This document shows, in pieces, positions 52,196-61,546 of a stretch of 64,000 nt of DNA. This DNA is from Flavobacterium hungaricum. GTDB lineage: Bacteria; Bacteroidota; Bacteroidia; Flavobacteriales; Flavobacteriaceae. Below the pieces are notes generated by a model. It saw nothing but the letters and a program-made list of their open reading frames with translations. It was not told the DNA's origin and did no database searches. A program made the position numbers and the translations under genes. The stretch is from contig NZ_PRDM01000002.1 in NCBI RefSeq assembly GCF_015182285.1, positions 930,001-994,000 of the forward strand, written 5' to 3'. The first letter of the stretch is position 1, and the number at the start of each line of letters is the position of its first letter.

Positions 52196-53677
52196 ATGAA
52201 AATACATTTTTTAAAATCGCTTATAATTTCTTTTTTAATAAGTTTTGCATCGCATTCACAAAATCAAAAACAAACAGACAGCATTGATCTTTTTCTTAAA
52301 AGTAAAATGGAAAAACTTCATATTCCCGGACTGCAATTGGCAATCGTTCAAAACGGGCAAGTGATCAAACAAAGCAGTTATGGACTTGCGAATATTGAAA
52401 ACGCTATTAAGGTTACCGATCAAAGCATGTTTGCTGTTAATTCCTGTACCAAAGCATTTGTGGGAGTTGCGGTCTTACAGCTTCAGGAAGAAGGAAAATT
52501 AAATACCAATGATCCTATTTCAAAATATTTGGATGATTTGCCTGAAGCCTGGAAAAACCTAACGATTAAACAATTGTTTTCAAATATTTCGGGACTTCCA
52601 AATATTATTGATTTCTCCGAAAATTTCTTGGGCGATACTGAAGAATCGTCTTGGGAAAAGGTTAAAAAACTACCGATGGAATTTGCTGCCGGAGAGCGTT
52701 TTCGTTACAATCAAACGGGTTATGTAATTATTGGCCGTATTATTAATAAAGTAAGCGGCATGCATTTTACTAAATTTATTGAAGACCGCCAGTTTAAAAC
52801 AGCAGGAATGAAACAAACGCGTTTTGGAGATTCTAACGACATTATTACCAATGCAGCAGGATCTTATACAAAACAAGCCGTTGCTGGCGGAAAATGGATA
52901 ACGACAAAGGAGCTGCAAAACAATTTTTTTAAATTTCCAGAATACTTTAGAACCTGTGCAGGGATTGTTTCTACATCGGGCGAAATTGCGCAATGGATTA
53001 TTGCATTGCAGAACGGATCGCTGCTGCAGGAAAAAGCTAGTTTAGATTTACTTTGGCAGCCCTCCATTTTAAACAACGGACGTACGCGAGGTTTTAACAA
53101 ACTGGTTAATGGATATGCAATGGGATGGCCAATTGCAGCTAGAGCAGAGCACCCGGCAGCGGCACCAATAGGAGGTATGAGATCTGCCTTTTTTGTTTAT
53201 CCAAAAGATGCTATTTCGATTGTGGTTCTAACAAATTTTCAAGGCGCAAATCCCGAGTTTTTTATAGATGAAATAGCAGGTTTTTATATTCCAGAAATGA
53301 AAGAATCAAATGGTTTCGGATGGTCGCCTTCACTTAGAAAATTAAGAAAAGAACTTATCAAAGAGCATTATAACAATGCACTAAAATTGGCTGGAAATCT
53401 CAAAAAGAAAGATGTTAATTTTGCCTTGGATGAAAATGAACTCAATGATTATGGTTACAAATTATTAGGTGAAGATAAAAAAACAGAAGCCCTAAAAGTT
53501 TTTAAACTTAATGTTGATCTTTATTCTAAAAGCGGCAATGCTTATGATAGTTATGCAGAAACACTAGCCGGTTTAGGAAACTATAAAGAAGCAATACAAT
53601 ATTACAAGCGAGCATTTGAACTGAATCCGAAAAATAAAAATGCGCAAGAGCAGCTAAAGAAATTACAAAGTTTATAA
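52196..53677 (+). CDS. Beta-lactamase-type serine hydrolase with C-terminal TPR
   Basis: The 493-residue protein has a signal peptide (to about 21), a class C beta-lactamase/esterase fold with S83-C-T-K86 (SxxK) and Y171 in RYNQTGY, and a C-terminal helical part with TPR-like repeats (KEAIQYYKRAFELNPKNKNA). Such enzymes are esterases, peptidases or penicillin-binding-like hydrolases in the periplasm. It lies 52 bases after the receptor gene and probably processes the same ligand. Confidence 0.88.
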   Translation: MKIHFLKSLIISFLISFASHSQNQKQTDSIDLFLKSKMEKLHIPGLQLAIVQNGQVIKQSSYGLANIENAIKVTDQSMFAVNSCTKAFVGVAVLQLQEEGKLNTNDPISKYLDDLPEAWKNLTIKQLFSNISGLPNIIDFSENFLGDTEESSWEKVKKLPMEFAAGERFRYNQTGYVIIGRIINKVSGMHFTKFIEDRQFKTAGMKQTRFGDSNDIITNAAGSYTKQAVAGGKWITTKELQNNFFKFPEYFRTCAGIVSTSGEIAQWIIALQNGSLLQEKASLDLLWQPSILNNGRTRGFNKLVNGYAMGWPIAARAEHPAAAPIGGMRSAFFVYPKDAISIVVLTNFQGANPEFFIDEIAGFYIPEMKESNGFGWSPSLRKLRKELIKEHYNNALKLAGNLKKKDVNFALDENELNDYGYKLLGEDKKTEALKVFKLNVDLYSKSGNAYDSYAETLAGLGNYKEAIQYYKRAFELNPKNKNAQEQLKKLQSL

Positions 53678-53757
53678 AGGGGTTAAAGTAATGTGTGTTT
53701 ATTTACATTTTAAGTTCAAAAATAAAACAAACGATATTCCTTGCAGATAAAATTTAG

Positions 53758-53796
53758 AAAACAATAATTGCTTTTAGTACAAAAGATTATTGTTTT
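53758..53796. terminator. Bidirectional terminator overlapping a stop codon
   Basis: AAAACAATAAT (53758-53768) pairs with ATTATTGTTTT (53786-53796). The right arm contains the stop codon of the minus-strand gene ending at 53787. It separates convergent genes. Confidence 0.6.
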
Positions 53797-54278
53797 CTTA
53801 CATAAATATGTTTCACACTGTAATTTCTTTTTTCACCAATATTATAAACTTTCCCATCATAAATAATTAAAGTATCATTGGCGATTTTATCAATGTAGTA
53901 ATCAGATTTTAACCGATTTCCATAATTATCAATAATATAAGTTGTGTCTTTTTCTTTTTCGAATCGTCTAACTACTGGAAAATAGGTTTGAATTAATTGA
54001 CCATTATTATAAGTTTTGCAGGAGATGTTTTTAAACAGGTTATTTTTTCTTAGGTTTCTAACGATTTCAGGCATTTTCTGAATGTCTTTTTGATCGTTAC
54101 ATTTTTGAAAACTCATTTTTTGCACCGGACAGACTATATCAAATTCAATTTTTTGAGGCTTATTGTCAATTAAAGAATATTGGTATTCCCAATTGCCAAT
54201 AATTTTTTTATCTATTCCATCAAAATAAAATGAGAGAAAGACAAGAGATGCAAAAACAAATAATTTGATAGTATTCAT
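53787..54278 (-). CDS. Hypothetical secreted protein, lipocalin-like
   Basis: The 163-residue protein has a hydrophobic N-terminus (LFVFASLVFLSFYF) and a body that begins KKIIGNWEYQYSLID, a pattern seen in small lipocalin-like proteins of Bacteroidota. Two or three cysteines (VCPVQKMSFQKC, SCKTY) may form disulfides. Function unknown. It follows the next lipoprotein gene by 15 bases and likely shares a transcript. Confidence 0.65.
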   Translation of the reverse strand: MNTIKLFVFASLVFLSFYFDGIDKKIIGNWEYQYSLIDNKPQKIEFDIVCPVQKMSFQKCNDQKDIQKMPEIVRNLRKNNLFKNISCKTYNNGQLIQTYFPVVRRFEKEKDTTYIIDNYGNRLKSDYYIDKIANDTLIIYDGKVYNIGEKRNYSVKHIYVRKQ

Positions 54279-54293
54279 AAGATTTATCTGCTC

Positions 54294-54818
54294 TTAATAC
54301 AAATTGTCATTAATTTTTAAATAATCGGTAATTTCAAAGACAAACTTTTTATTGGCTGTTTTTTTAGTGATGTTAAGGTAGTTAGAATTATTCTCAGAAT
54401 TCATTTTAAAGTAAAATACCATCTCGTTTTTACTTTCTTGATATCCCAAAAATTTGATTTTTACATTATGATTAAAATTGATCTGTAAATCGTATGCTTT
54501 GGTTTTTAATATTAAAACGGCTGTAAAAATAGTTTTAAAACAGCATTTTGATTGATCTTGAGTTAAGTCAATAAAATATTGGTTTTTAGGGATGTTTTTC
54601 TCTTTTTTGATATTTAGATGCCCATCAAAGAAAACCAAGTCTTTTTTTGATATCGTTTTACTAATAAAAGTCGATACAAAGTAAGGATGATTTACTGCTT
54701 TTATGAAATCGGTAGTACTGCTTAAAGAAACCTTATCTGTTAACAGATTCGTTTTATTCGGATTGTGGTCGACACATCCAAAACAGAAAAATACCAATAC
54801 CAAGATTTTTAATTTCAT
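54294..54818 (-). CDS. Hypothetical lipoprotein
   Basis: From MKLK the protein has 174 residues with lipobox CFGC near residue 14-15 and acceptor DHNPN. The rest is beta-rich with Lys, Asn and Phe, no recognised domain. It is the first of a two-gene minus-strand pair. Confidence 0.65.
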   Translation of the reverse strand: MKLKILVLVFFCFGCVDHNPNKTNLLTDKVSLSSTTDFIKAVNHPYFVSTFISKTISKKDLVFFDGHLNIKKEKNIPKNQYFIDLTQDQSKCCFKTIFTAVLILKTKAYDLQINFNHNVKIKFLGYQESKNEMVFYFKMNSENNSNYLNITKKTANKKFVFEITDYLKINDNLY

Positions 54819-54849
54819 CATAAAAAATCACATTTAAGTGTTTTGTTTC

Positions 54850-55428
54850 CTATCCCTTTATTAAACATTCTCTATCTGGATTCAAATAATCAATCTGCTC
54901 ATCTTCAAAAAGCTGTTCTAGTGCATCTGAGCCATTTTCAGATTTATAATCTCGTTCTTTTTCTGTAATCGGAATCAGCCAATTACAATAGTATGTTTTA
55001 TCATTAAAATTAAAAATTTGAAGAGCTTCACCGTCAAGATAAGGAAGCGAAATAAAAGCATGATCGCATTTAGAATTATCAAGCCAAGGTCTTCCAATAT
55101 TAACCGTGTGATTAAGATTTAAAGGCATACGATTGCGGTGATACGATGCACAAACTGTAATCAATTCAACTTGTGCAGCATCCTGACGGGGAGAGTACAC
55201 AAAAATCTCGATTAAATTATCGTCTTCTCTTTCAAGCGACATTCCCAAAGAACAATAAACCCAAAAGTTGTGCTGCTCATTCGGACCAAATTCTAAAACA
55301 TAAAAATCAGGATGCAGTTTTTCTTTTGGTCCGTTTTCTAAAACTAACTGTTTTCCAGAAATACCAAAATGGTTTTCGTAATGTTTTTGAAGTTGGTTGG
55401 TATAGGCGGCAGATTGTGGTTCAGTCAT
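54850..55428 (-). CDS. Suppressor of fused (SUFU) domain protein
   Basis: The 192-residue soluble protein matches the bacterial SUFU domain (LEFGPNEQHNFWVYCSLGMS, LIEIFVYSPR, YLDGEALQIFNF, ITEKERDYKSENGSDALE). Bacterial members are frequent near toxin-immunity loci and are thought to be immunity or chaperone proteins, though most are untested. It has no signal peptide and is here without an obvious toxin partner; two small lipoprotein genes lie downstream. Confidence 0.85.
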   Translation of the reverse strand: MTEPQSAAYTNQLQKHYENHFGISGKQLVLENGPKEKLHPDFYVLEFGPNEQHNFWVYCSLGMSLEREDDNLIEIFVYSPRQDAAQVELITVCASYHRNRMPLNLNHTVNIGRPWLDNSKCDHAFISLPYLDGEALQIFNFNDKTYYCNWLIPITEKERDYKSENGSDALEQLFEDEQIDYLNPDRECLIKG

Positions 55429-55547
55429 GTGTTTTTCAGAAGAAAATTAGAATAAATCATGGTTTGTTAGCAGCTAATATAACCCAATTTTGTTTTTTAT
55501 TTTTACATTAGCGTCAGCAAATTCTTCCTAGAAACTTAAATTATACA

Positions 55548-56555
55548 ATGAAAGAAAACCTCGTTAAAGCCGAAAAGAAAACCTTATACATTGTAATCTG
55601 CTGTATCGGAATCTTATTTTTTCTTTTTTTAGCAATTTTGACTGGAAGTAATTATCCAGACGAAAAAATAGAAGGAATGCGTGTTTTGCTTGGGCCGGCT
55701 CTTCTCTTCATATGGATTTTAATTTTTGCTTATGCTTTGATACAAATGCCAAATTTGTTTTATAATTCAGTCAAAATAGAGTTTAGAACTATTTTTGGAA
55801 CTGTAAAAAAATCAATTTTCCTGAATGATATTGAAAGCTGGGTCTCACAACAAAAAAAGAGCAAACACGATAGTTGGGAAGATTTAATTCTTATTACAAA
55901 AGATCAAAAAAAACATAGGCTGCATAGTTATCATTATAGTGATTTCGAAAAAATAAAACAGCTACTCACAAACGGTAAAAAGAAAAACGAAGCCGTAGAA
56001 AAAGAGCTGGAACATAAACAGATTCTAAAATATGCAAAAGTTACTTTTATTTTAGGAATATTATTTTTCTTATCAGCATTTCTGATTTCTCAAAATAAAA
56101 CGCTTAAAACCAATGAGATTGTGGGAATCAATGGTGTACTTTCAAAAGACATTATGGTTAAGAAGCAAAAGAAAACAAGAATACTCCACATCTTTTTAGA
56201 AAATTATCCAAAGCAGTATTTTAAAATAAGAAGTACTGAGAAAAATTGGCGCTATAAAGCAATAACAGAAAATTATAAAAAAGGAAGTGCTATTTCGTTT
56301 AAAATTGAAAAAGAAGATTTTGAGAAAAAGATACTTTCAAATCCAGATTTAAACCTGATAGAGAAATACTGGAATCCTTATGAGGTAACAATTGTCGAAC
56401 TAAAAGATCAAAACAATACCTATCAAACTTTAGAAGATTACAACGAAGATATTATAGAAAGTCGCTATTCACTGATTGGTTTTTTTGTTTTTTTCGGGAT
56501 AATTTTATTTGTAATTTCTGGTGTTTTTTATAAAAACAGAAACAATCTAACTTAG
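55548..56555 (+). CDS. Hypothetical four-helix membrane protein
   Basis: The 335-residue protein has two hydrophobic segments near the N-terminus (VICCIGILFFLFLAILTG, LLFIWILIFAYALIQ), one at about 168-182 (FILGILFFLSAFLI) and one at the C-terminus (IGFFVFFGIILFVISG). Between them are charged cytoplasmic or periplasmic parts; the first has a PH-like strand pattern. No family was recognised. A terminator follows directly. Confidence 0.65.
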   Translation: MKENLVKAEKKTLYIVICCIGILFFLFLAILTGSNYPDEKIEGMRVLLGPALLFIWILIFAYALIQMPNLFYNSVKIEFRTIFGTVKKSIFLNDIESWVSQQKKSKHDSWEDLILITKDQKKHRLHSYHYSDFEKIKQLLTNGKKKNEAVEKELEHKQILKYAKVTFILGILFFLSAFLISQNKTLKTNEIVGINGVLSKDIMVKKQKKTRILHIFLENYPKQYFKIRSTEKNWRYKAITENYKKGSAISFKIEKEDFEKKILSNPDLNLIEKYWNPYEVTIVELKDQNNTYQTLEDYNEDIIESRYSLIGFFVFFGIILFVISGVFYKNRNNLT

Positions 56556-56561
56556 AAAAAC

Positions 56562-56603
56562 AAAAAAAGACAAAGAAGAATCTATTCTAATTTGTCTTTT
56601 TTT
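56562..56603. terminator. Bidirectional terminator
   Basis: AAAAAAAGACAAA (56562-56574) pairs with TTTGTCTTTTTTT (56591-56603). It lies between convergent genes. Confidence 0.8.
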
Positions 56604-56647
56604 AAGGAGCATATTGCAGCCATTTATTTTCCTAAGAAAATTTCGTT

Positions 56648-57499
56648 TTATTTCGTATTCTCCAAGAAACTTTCGATATAATTAACGACCAAAGGCACAT
56701 TCTGATGATGCGGTGCGTGACCCGTCTGCGGCAGAACAATCAATTGTGTGGTGGGAAGTTCTCGCGTTAAGGGATACCAGTTTTCTACGGCAAAACTAAT
56801 ATCGTGATCTCCAGAAATTACCAAAATCGGTGTTTTGGTCGTTTTTAATTTTCCTCTAAAATCATCTTTGTCTTCTGATAAACCTTCTCCGCCGGCAAAG
56901 TAAAGTTGAAAAACCTCCATTGTTGAGGGAATTTTAGAAACGTCAATTCGTTGCGCAATTCGATCGTGAGAAGCTTTTGCGGCTTTCTTACTTTCTTCAG
57001 ATAACGGCTCAAAGAAAAGTACAATTTCGTCCTCAAAACTATTAATCGGTTTTAAAGCGGCATCCAGAAAAGCCTGTTCCAACGGCACAACTCTTTTTCC
57101 TGGAGGCCCTGTTCCTAGTAAAACAGTTTGCGTTATAAGATCAGAATATTGCAGTGTAGCAACCTGAGTTACCAAACCGCCGTAAGACCAGCCCATTAAA
57201 ATTGTTTTTTTGATTTTGAGATAATCAGCAAGATCTTTGACATCTTTGGCAACTTCTTTAATATCTGTCGGAAGCGTTCCTGTAGAATGCCCGATCCCAG
57301 AATAATCAAAAGTAATTACTTGGTATTTCTCAGAAAGCAGATCAAGAAACAACGGATCCCAAGTATCCAAAGTTCCACGAAAACGGTTTACTAAAATAAT
57401 CGGATCTCCAGAACCAATAGACCGATATGCAATTTTTCGGCCCGAAACGTCGGCAAATTCGGTTTGCGAATTTGAAGCATTTGTTTTTTGTGCACTCAT
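56648..57499 (-). CDS. Alpha/beta hydrolase
   Basis: The 283-residue enzyme has nucleophile elbow GWSYGG at 103-108 with Ser105, an acid in VISGDHDISF and catalytic His in TGHAPHH. No signal peptide. It resembles non-haem haloperoxidase or esterase-type hydrolases. The usual oxyanion HG is replaced by NRFRGT near residue 38-43, which occurs in several relatives. Solitary. Confidence 0.88.
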   Translation of the reverse strand: MSAQKTNASNSQTEFADVSGRKIAYRSIGSGDPIILVNRFRGTLDTWDPLFLDLLSEKYQVITFDYSGIGHSTGTLPTDIKEVAKDVKDLADYLKIKKTILMGWSYGGLVTQVATLQYSDLITQTVLLGTGPPGKRVVPLEQAFLDAALKPINSFEDEIVLFFEPLSEESKKAAKASHDRIAQRIDVSKIPSTMEVFQLYFAGGEGLSEDKDDFRGKLKTTKTPILVISGDHDISFAVENWYPLTRELPTTQLIVLPQTGHAPHHQNVPLVVNYIESFLENTK

Positions 57500-57689
57500 A
57501 ATAAAATAGTTATAAACATCAAAAAAAAAAAAATACCTGATTTTTTGTGTTTTGGTTATTATTTAAAAAACATACAACTTTGATGCCCTTTGCTAATTAT
57601 TTTGCCACAAGACATTTCAAGTCGTTTTGCATTATTTCATTCTATTTTATTTCGCTAATGCGAAGTAATTTTAGCGACATTTAGAGAAA

Positions 57690-58370
57690 TTAGATCTCGA
57701 TTACGGCTCCTATTTCTGGAAGAAATAATTGTAAATCGGCTGCCTTAAAATAATTCAAAGCCTTTTGATGATCCATTTTGATAAAACCAAAAGTATCGTA
57801 ATGCACTCCCATAATTTTTTTGACATTTACTAGTTTTGAAGCCTCTACAGCCTCTTCAATTCCCATTGTAAGACCATCTCCGATTGGGAAAACAGCAAAA
57901 TCAAGTTTGGTAAATTTAGTAATCAGTTGCATGTCCAAAGTAAGCGCTGTATCACCGCTGTAGTAGAAATTTCCGTCGGTTGTGGTAAGCACAAAACCCG
58001 ATGCAATCCCGCCATAACTTCCGTCCATAAAACTGCTCGAATGCTGTGCTGTTACGCATTTTACAGTTCCGAAATCAAAATCAAGTTTACCTCCGGGATT
58101 TATAGGATGCGCATTTTCTATTCCGTTTTTTAAGAGCCAGTTGTAGATCTCAAAGTTACCAAGAACTTTAGCTCCTGTGTTTTTAGCAATACGTTCTACA
58201 TCCAGAATATGATCGTAATGCGCGTGCGAAATAAAAATATAATCGGCCTTTACTGCATCGACATCAATGTGTTTTGCCAATTCATTTGGAGTAATAAAAG
58301 GATCAAACAACAAATTTTTACCATTCGCATAAACAGAAAAACACGAATGACCGTAATAGGTTACTTTCAT
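57690..58370 (-). CDS. UPF0173-type metal-dependent hydrolase (MBL fold)
   Basis: The 226-residue protein has the metallo-beta-lactamase motif SHAHYDH with H49, H51, D53 and H54, preceded by YYGHSCFSVY and followed by the second-half ligands in CVTAQHSS and YSGDTALTLDM. It matches UPF0173 over the full length. Real substrates are unknown. Solitary. Confidence 0.93.
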   Translation of the reverse strand: MKVTYYGHSCFSVYANGKNLLFDPFITPNELAKHIDVDAVKADYIFISHAHYDHILDVERIAKNTGAKVLGNFEIYNWLLKNGIENAHPINPGGKLDFDFGTVKCVTAQHSSSFMDGSYGGIASGFVLTTTDGNFYYSGDTALTLDMQLITKFTKLDFAVFPIGDGLTMGIEEAVEASKLVNVKKIMGVHYDTFGFIKMDHQKALNYFKAADLQLFLPEIGAVIEI

Positions 58371-58442
58371 AAAATATCATTTTAAAGTTAATAGTTTAAG
58401 TTGTTGATATTCAAATGATATGCCGATATTAAATGTAATAAA

Positions 58443-58472
58443 AAAGCACAACATTTATATTTGTTGTGCTTT
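58443..58472 (-). terminator. Terminator downstream of the Mpo1-like gene
   Basis: AAAGCACAACA (58443-58453) pairs perfectly with TGTTGTGCTTT (58462-58472) around eight bases; T residues follow on the minus strand. It lies 92 bases after the stop codon. Confidence 0.7.
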
Positions 58473-58564
58473 AAAAAATGGAGTATAATTTTATTTTAAT
58501 TATTTAGTCAATTTAGATTACTTTCTGATTCCTATAAAAGTGTAAAGCCTAAATATAAGAATCT

Positions 58565-59029
58565 TTACTTTTTAGAAAACAAATTATCGGCAACCCAAGC
58601 CGGACCGATTAATAAAAACTGAAGATCTTTTAAGAAAGAAGGTTTTTTGCCTTCGATATTATGACCATAAAATTGTCCGATCCACGCAATCACAAAGACG
58701 CCGATAGAGAAAATCCATAAAGGCACAAACTGACCGATATAATAATTAACGACCAGACAAATTACAGAAAAAAGGGCGATTTTAACTGCCATTGCAATCG
58801 ATAAACGGATGTAAAAAACAAGAACAAAAAGTAAAACCACAAATGCCCAGTTTTCGATTATCGGAGCATTTAGTTTTAAAGAATTAGAGATAAACTCACT
58901 CGGAATACTCATCAGCAATCCTACAATCGAAAAGAAAATAGCAGGAACGCAAATGTAATGGATCGCTTTGTTTTTCGGGTTTTGGTGGCTTACAGCATAT
59001 TCTGCAAACCATTGGTCTAATGTTCTCAT
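58565..59029 (-). CDS. Mpo1-like (DUF962) membrane protein
   Basis: From the ATG at 59029 (MRTLDQWFAEYAVSHQNPKN) the protein has 154 residues with four membrane segments. The HxxxxNxxxH motif SHQNPKNKAIHY is the signature of the DUF962/YGL010w family; the yeast member Mpo1 is an Fe(II)-dependent dioxygenase for 2-hydroxy fatty acids. A similar role in membrane lipid breakdown is likely. An ATG 13 codons upstream gives an atypical N-terminus. Confidence 0.9.
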   Translation of the reverse strand: MRTLDQWFAEYAVSHQNPKNKAIHYICVPAIFFSIVGLLMSIPSEFISNSLKLNAPIIENWAFVVLLFVLVFYIRLSIAMAVKIALFSVICLVVNYYIGQFVPLWIFSIGVFVIAWIGQFYGHNIEGKKPSFLKDLQFLLIGPAWVADNLFSKK

Positions 59030-59143
59030 TGCTTGTGGTTTTAAGGTTAGTTGAGGTAAATCTAGCAAAATTTCTTTTAGCTTGATACGAAAGGGATCAA
59101 TAAACCAAAAATACGAGCAATATATTTATACAAATAATTACAT

Positions 59144-60418
59144 TTAATGAGCAACGTTATATTGAAAAACATTATCCCACAATTCATCGATTTTAATAAG
59201 CGATTGTTCTAAAGAAATAACAGTCCATTTTCCGTTGTTTTCAATTCCGAGACCAATACTTTTCAGTTTTGCCAAGGCATCATTGACATCAAAATCCAGC
59301 TCGGTATTTAATTTATTTTCGAACCAAGATTCAATTTGATGGTCTAATTCTTCAGCCGTCAATGGTTTTTCGCTTTCATGTAAAAAAGAATAGGCTAGAA
59401 TGGTTTCTTTTAAAACTTCTTCTTCAGAAGAATTCAATAAAGAATAAAAAGCACCGCTGTTGTTTCCGAGATTCTTAAAATACAAACTGTCTGAGAGCAT
59501 TTTAGAATAACGTATTTTTTTGTTTACAAAATTATTATATTGTCTAAAGCAGTACGCAGATAGAATTCCCAACGCAATTAAACCTTGATTTAAAGATGTT
59601 TTACTGTTTAATAAATCAATCGCTTCACGGGTTTCATACGCATCGTACATATTAATCAAAGCCGGAATTACCTTGGCGCTCAATAACGAAATACCTCCAA
59701 AAAGCCCTGGAACCCAAAGTAATAATTTGTCTTTTGTAGACATTCTCGGAATGGCGTTTGGAAAAACCGTTTCGATATCATTTTTCGGAACCCGTTTAAA
59801 GATTTTCAATCCAATAGATCCGGGTTCAAAAGGCATTTTTCCGAGTTTGACCTTTTTTTCCTGTAGAAAATCAGAATCGCTGTAATTGAGGTAAATCAAG
59901 ACACGATCGTAATATTCGATTTCGATTTCCTTTTTCCAAAACCAGAATTTGGTTATTTTTTCTTTTGATTTATGATGCCCGCGAACGTATATTTCGTAAT
60001 CCTTAAAAGCATTAAAATCGATAGAAAGATTCAACCCGATCAAATCAGAATTCTCAAATGCAGCGTCTAAAGTTTCTTGATCGATACGAATGTAATTGCC
60101 GCGCTCTAAAACCTGAAGTAAGGTTTCTTTGAAAACGCTGAAATTACTTTTTCCGATAAAATTTTCACGTTCTTTTGGGCTTAAATCGGGATCAAATAAG
60201 GCGTAGTTTTGTTTTAAATTCCGATTAAGATTAAAAGCTTCGTAGTGATAATAATGTTCAACAATATCGAATAACTTCTTAAAATCATCAATCTTTTTTT
60301 GGTCTTCGCCAAAAGCTTTTAGCTGCTCCTCGAGTAAGAACTCCTTATTGAACGGAATATAATTTTCTCGTGTTGTTTTTGTTTTCAAGAATTTAGAGAT
60401 GTGGCGTTTATAAAGCAC
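59144..60418 (-). CDS. DUF3754 family membrane protein
   Basis: The 424-residue protein matches the DUF3754/TMEM143-like family: RENYIPFNKEFLLEEQL at the N-terminus, the core FKIFKRVPKNDIE (as KIFKRVPKNDIETVFPN), two hydrophobic segments (LLLWVPGLFGGISLL; ALGILSAYCF) and a C-terminal helical domain. Function is unknown. It begins at GTG (60418), but a TATTTTTG element at 60418-60425 overlaps this codon; a TTG 11 codons in (60385) would fit that promoter better. Confidence 0.85.
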   Translation of the reverse strand: MLYKRHISKFLKTKTTRENYIPFNKEFLLEEQLKAFGEDQKKIDDFKKLFDIVEHYYHYEAFNLNRNLKQNYALFDPDLSPKERENFIGKSNFSVFKETLLQVLERGNYIRIDQETLDAAFENSDLIGLNLSIDFNAFKDYEIYVRGHHKSKEKITKFWFWKKEIEIEYYDRVLIYLNYSDSDFLQEKKVKLGKMPFEPGSIGLKIFKRVPKNDIETVFPNAIPRMSTKDKLLLWVPGLFGGISLLSAKVIPALINMYDAYETREAIDLLNSKTSLNQGLIALGILSAYCFRQYNNFVNKKIRYSKMLSDSLYFKNLGNNSGAFYSLLNSSEEEVLKETILAYSFLHESEKPLTAEELDHQIESWFENKLNTELDFDVNDALAKLKSIGLGIENNGKWTVISLEQSLIKIDELWDNVFQYNVAH

Positions 60419-60425
60419 AAAAATA
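60418..60425 (-). promoter_or_regulatory. Candidate -7 promoter element of the DUF3754 gene
   Basis: The minus strand reads TATTTTTG, matching TAnnTTTG. It overlaps the GTG start and argues for a downstream start. Confidence 0.4.
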
Positions 60426-61084
60426 ACAAGATCTTTGAGATTTTTACCGCAAAGAGTGCTAAGAATTTCGCAAAGTCCGCAAAGTTTTGATTTCTTGTTT
60501 TTTGTTTAAAAAGTTCGCAAAACTTTGCTTGCTCTGAGGATTTTGTTAATAAGGAAAAATTTGTTTTTTATTGGCTTATTATTTTAAACGCAAAGTGCGT
60601 TAAGAATTACGCAGAGTTTGCAAAGTTTTGGGGGCTTGTAGTTTTCCTAAAAAGTTTACAAAGCTTTGCGAACTATGCGATAAAACTTTTGTTCTCTCCG
60701 TTGAAATTTTAGGCTGCAAAAAAATAAGGTCTTAATCGTTGGCGTCGATTAAAACCTCACTAAATTGTTCCAAAAAAAAATGACAGCATTTATAATTTAC
60801 CTCAGCAGGAAATTATCGCCTTAAATAAAAATTATTTGATGCAATTTTACGGCTAATTTTATTTTTGACACCCCGTATTTATACGTGTTTTTTACTAAAA
60901 AGCTTGATTTTTCTACTGCTGAAGCAACAATAAACACAATGATTTTTCTTTTTATAAAATTAATCTTGCAAAGAAATGAAGACTTAAAAAGCTTAAGAAG
61001 CAATGCGGCCATCTTTAATTTATACATTAGTGATTTTAGTTTAGGGTTTGGGGTAAATTTATTGAATTATGTACTGGCAATCAT
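60419..61084. other. Repeat-rich intergenic region
   Basis: Holds the CGCAAAG repeats (60438-60695) and about 390 bases of AT-rich DNA. Two short open frames on opposite strands around 60821-61088 overlap each other and show no protein-like pattern. Confidence 0.5.
60438..60695. repeat. CGCAAAG / CTTTGCG-type dispersed repeats
   Basis: CGCAAAG, GCAAAGTTTTG, TTCGCAAAACTTTGC and CTTTGCGAACTATGCG alternate in both orientations over about 260 bases. They resemble the repeat behind dnaG (14928-15020). The arms can pair in several ways. Confidence 0.6.
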
Positions 61085-61546
61085 TTAAGAATCAAATTCA
61101 GATAAAAAAAATGCTTCTTCAAAATAGTTCTTAAAATTATCAGAGAGTTTTTGATCTTTAAATTTGACGATCGTACAAGAACTATCAAATGCTATAATTT
61201 CGATTAAAGAATTTGCAGCTTGAAAATGGTCATTCATCCAAGCCAAATCGTTTCCATCTGCAAAAGGCAATTCATTTTGATCGATAATTATTTCTTTATC
61301 GAATTGAAAGCCAATTACTACACCCCAAATTAACTGCGTTTCAGAATCTAATAGTTCTTTAAATTCCTTATTTGATAAAATAAAATAATCTTCGTCATGG
61401 TTAATAGGAAGTTCTTTGTTGGAAATAAATTCTAAATCGCATAACAGCCAGTTATAAGATTCAATATTGGTTATAATCGGAAATAGAATTTCTTTTAAAT
61501 CAGTATGACATCTTAGCTTCTCTGAATTCTTAATTACCCAATTCAT
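61085..61546 (-). CDS. Hypothetical soluble protein
   Basis: The 153-residue acidic protein has no signal peptide. It contains YNWLLCDLEF and LIWGVVIGFQF, patterns seen in small proteins near polymorphic toxins, so an immunity role is possible but unproven. It starts at ATG directly after the TAG of the zinc-finger gene (no gap), so the two are translated together. Confidence 0.7.
   Translation of the reverse strand: MNWVIKNSEKLRCHTDLKEILFPIITNIESYNWLLCDLEFISNKELPINHDEDYFILSNKEFKELLDSETQLIWGVVIGFQFDKEIIIDQNELPFADGNDLAWMNDHFQAANSLIEIIAFDSSCTIVKFKDQKLSDNFKNYFEEAFFLSEFDS

Noticed and set aside
54850..55428. SUFU protein as immunity partner of the effector-like module
   Set aside because: It lies 9 kb away behind unrelated core genes, and no toxin is adjacent; a link cannot be supported.
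60821..61088. Short open frames on both strands in the repeat-rich gap
   Set aside because: They overlap each other, lack any recognisable pattern and fall in AT-rich DNA.
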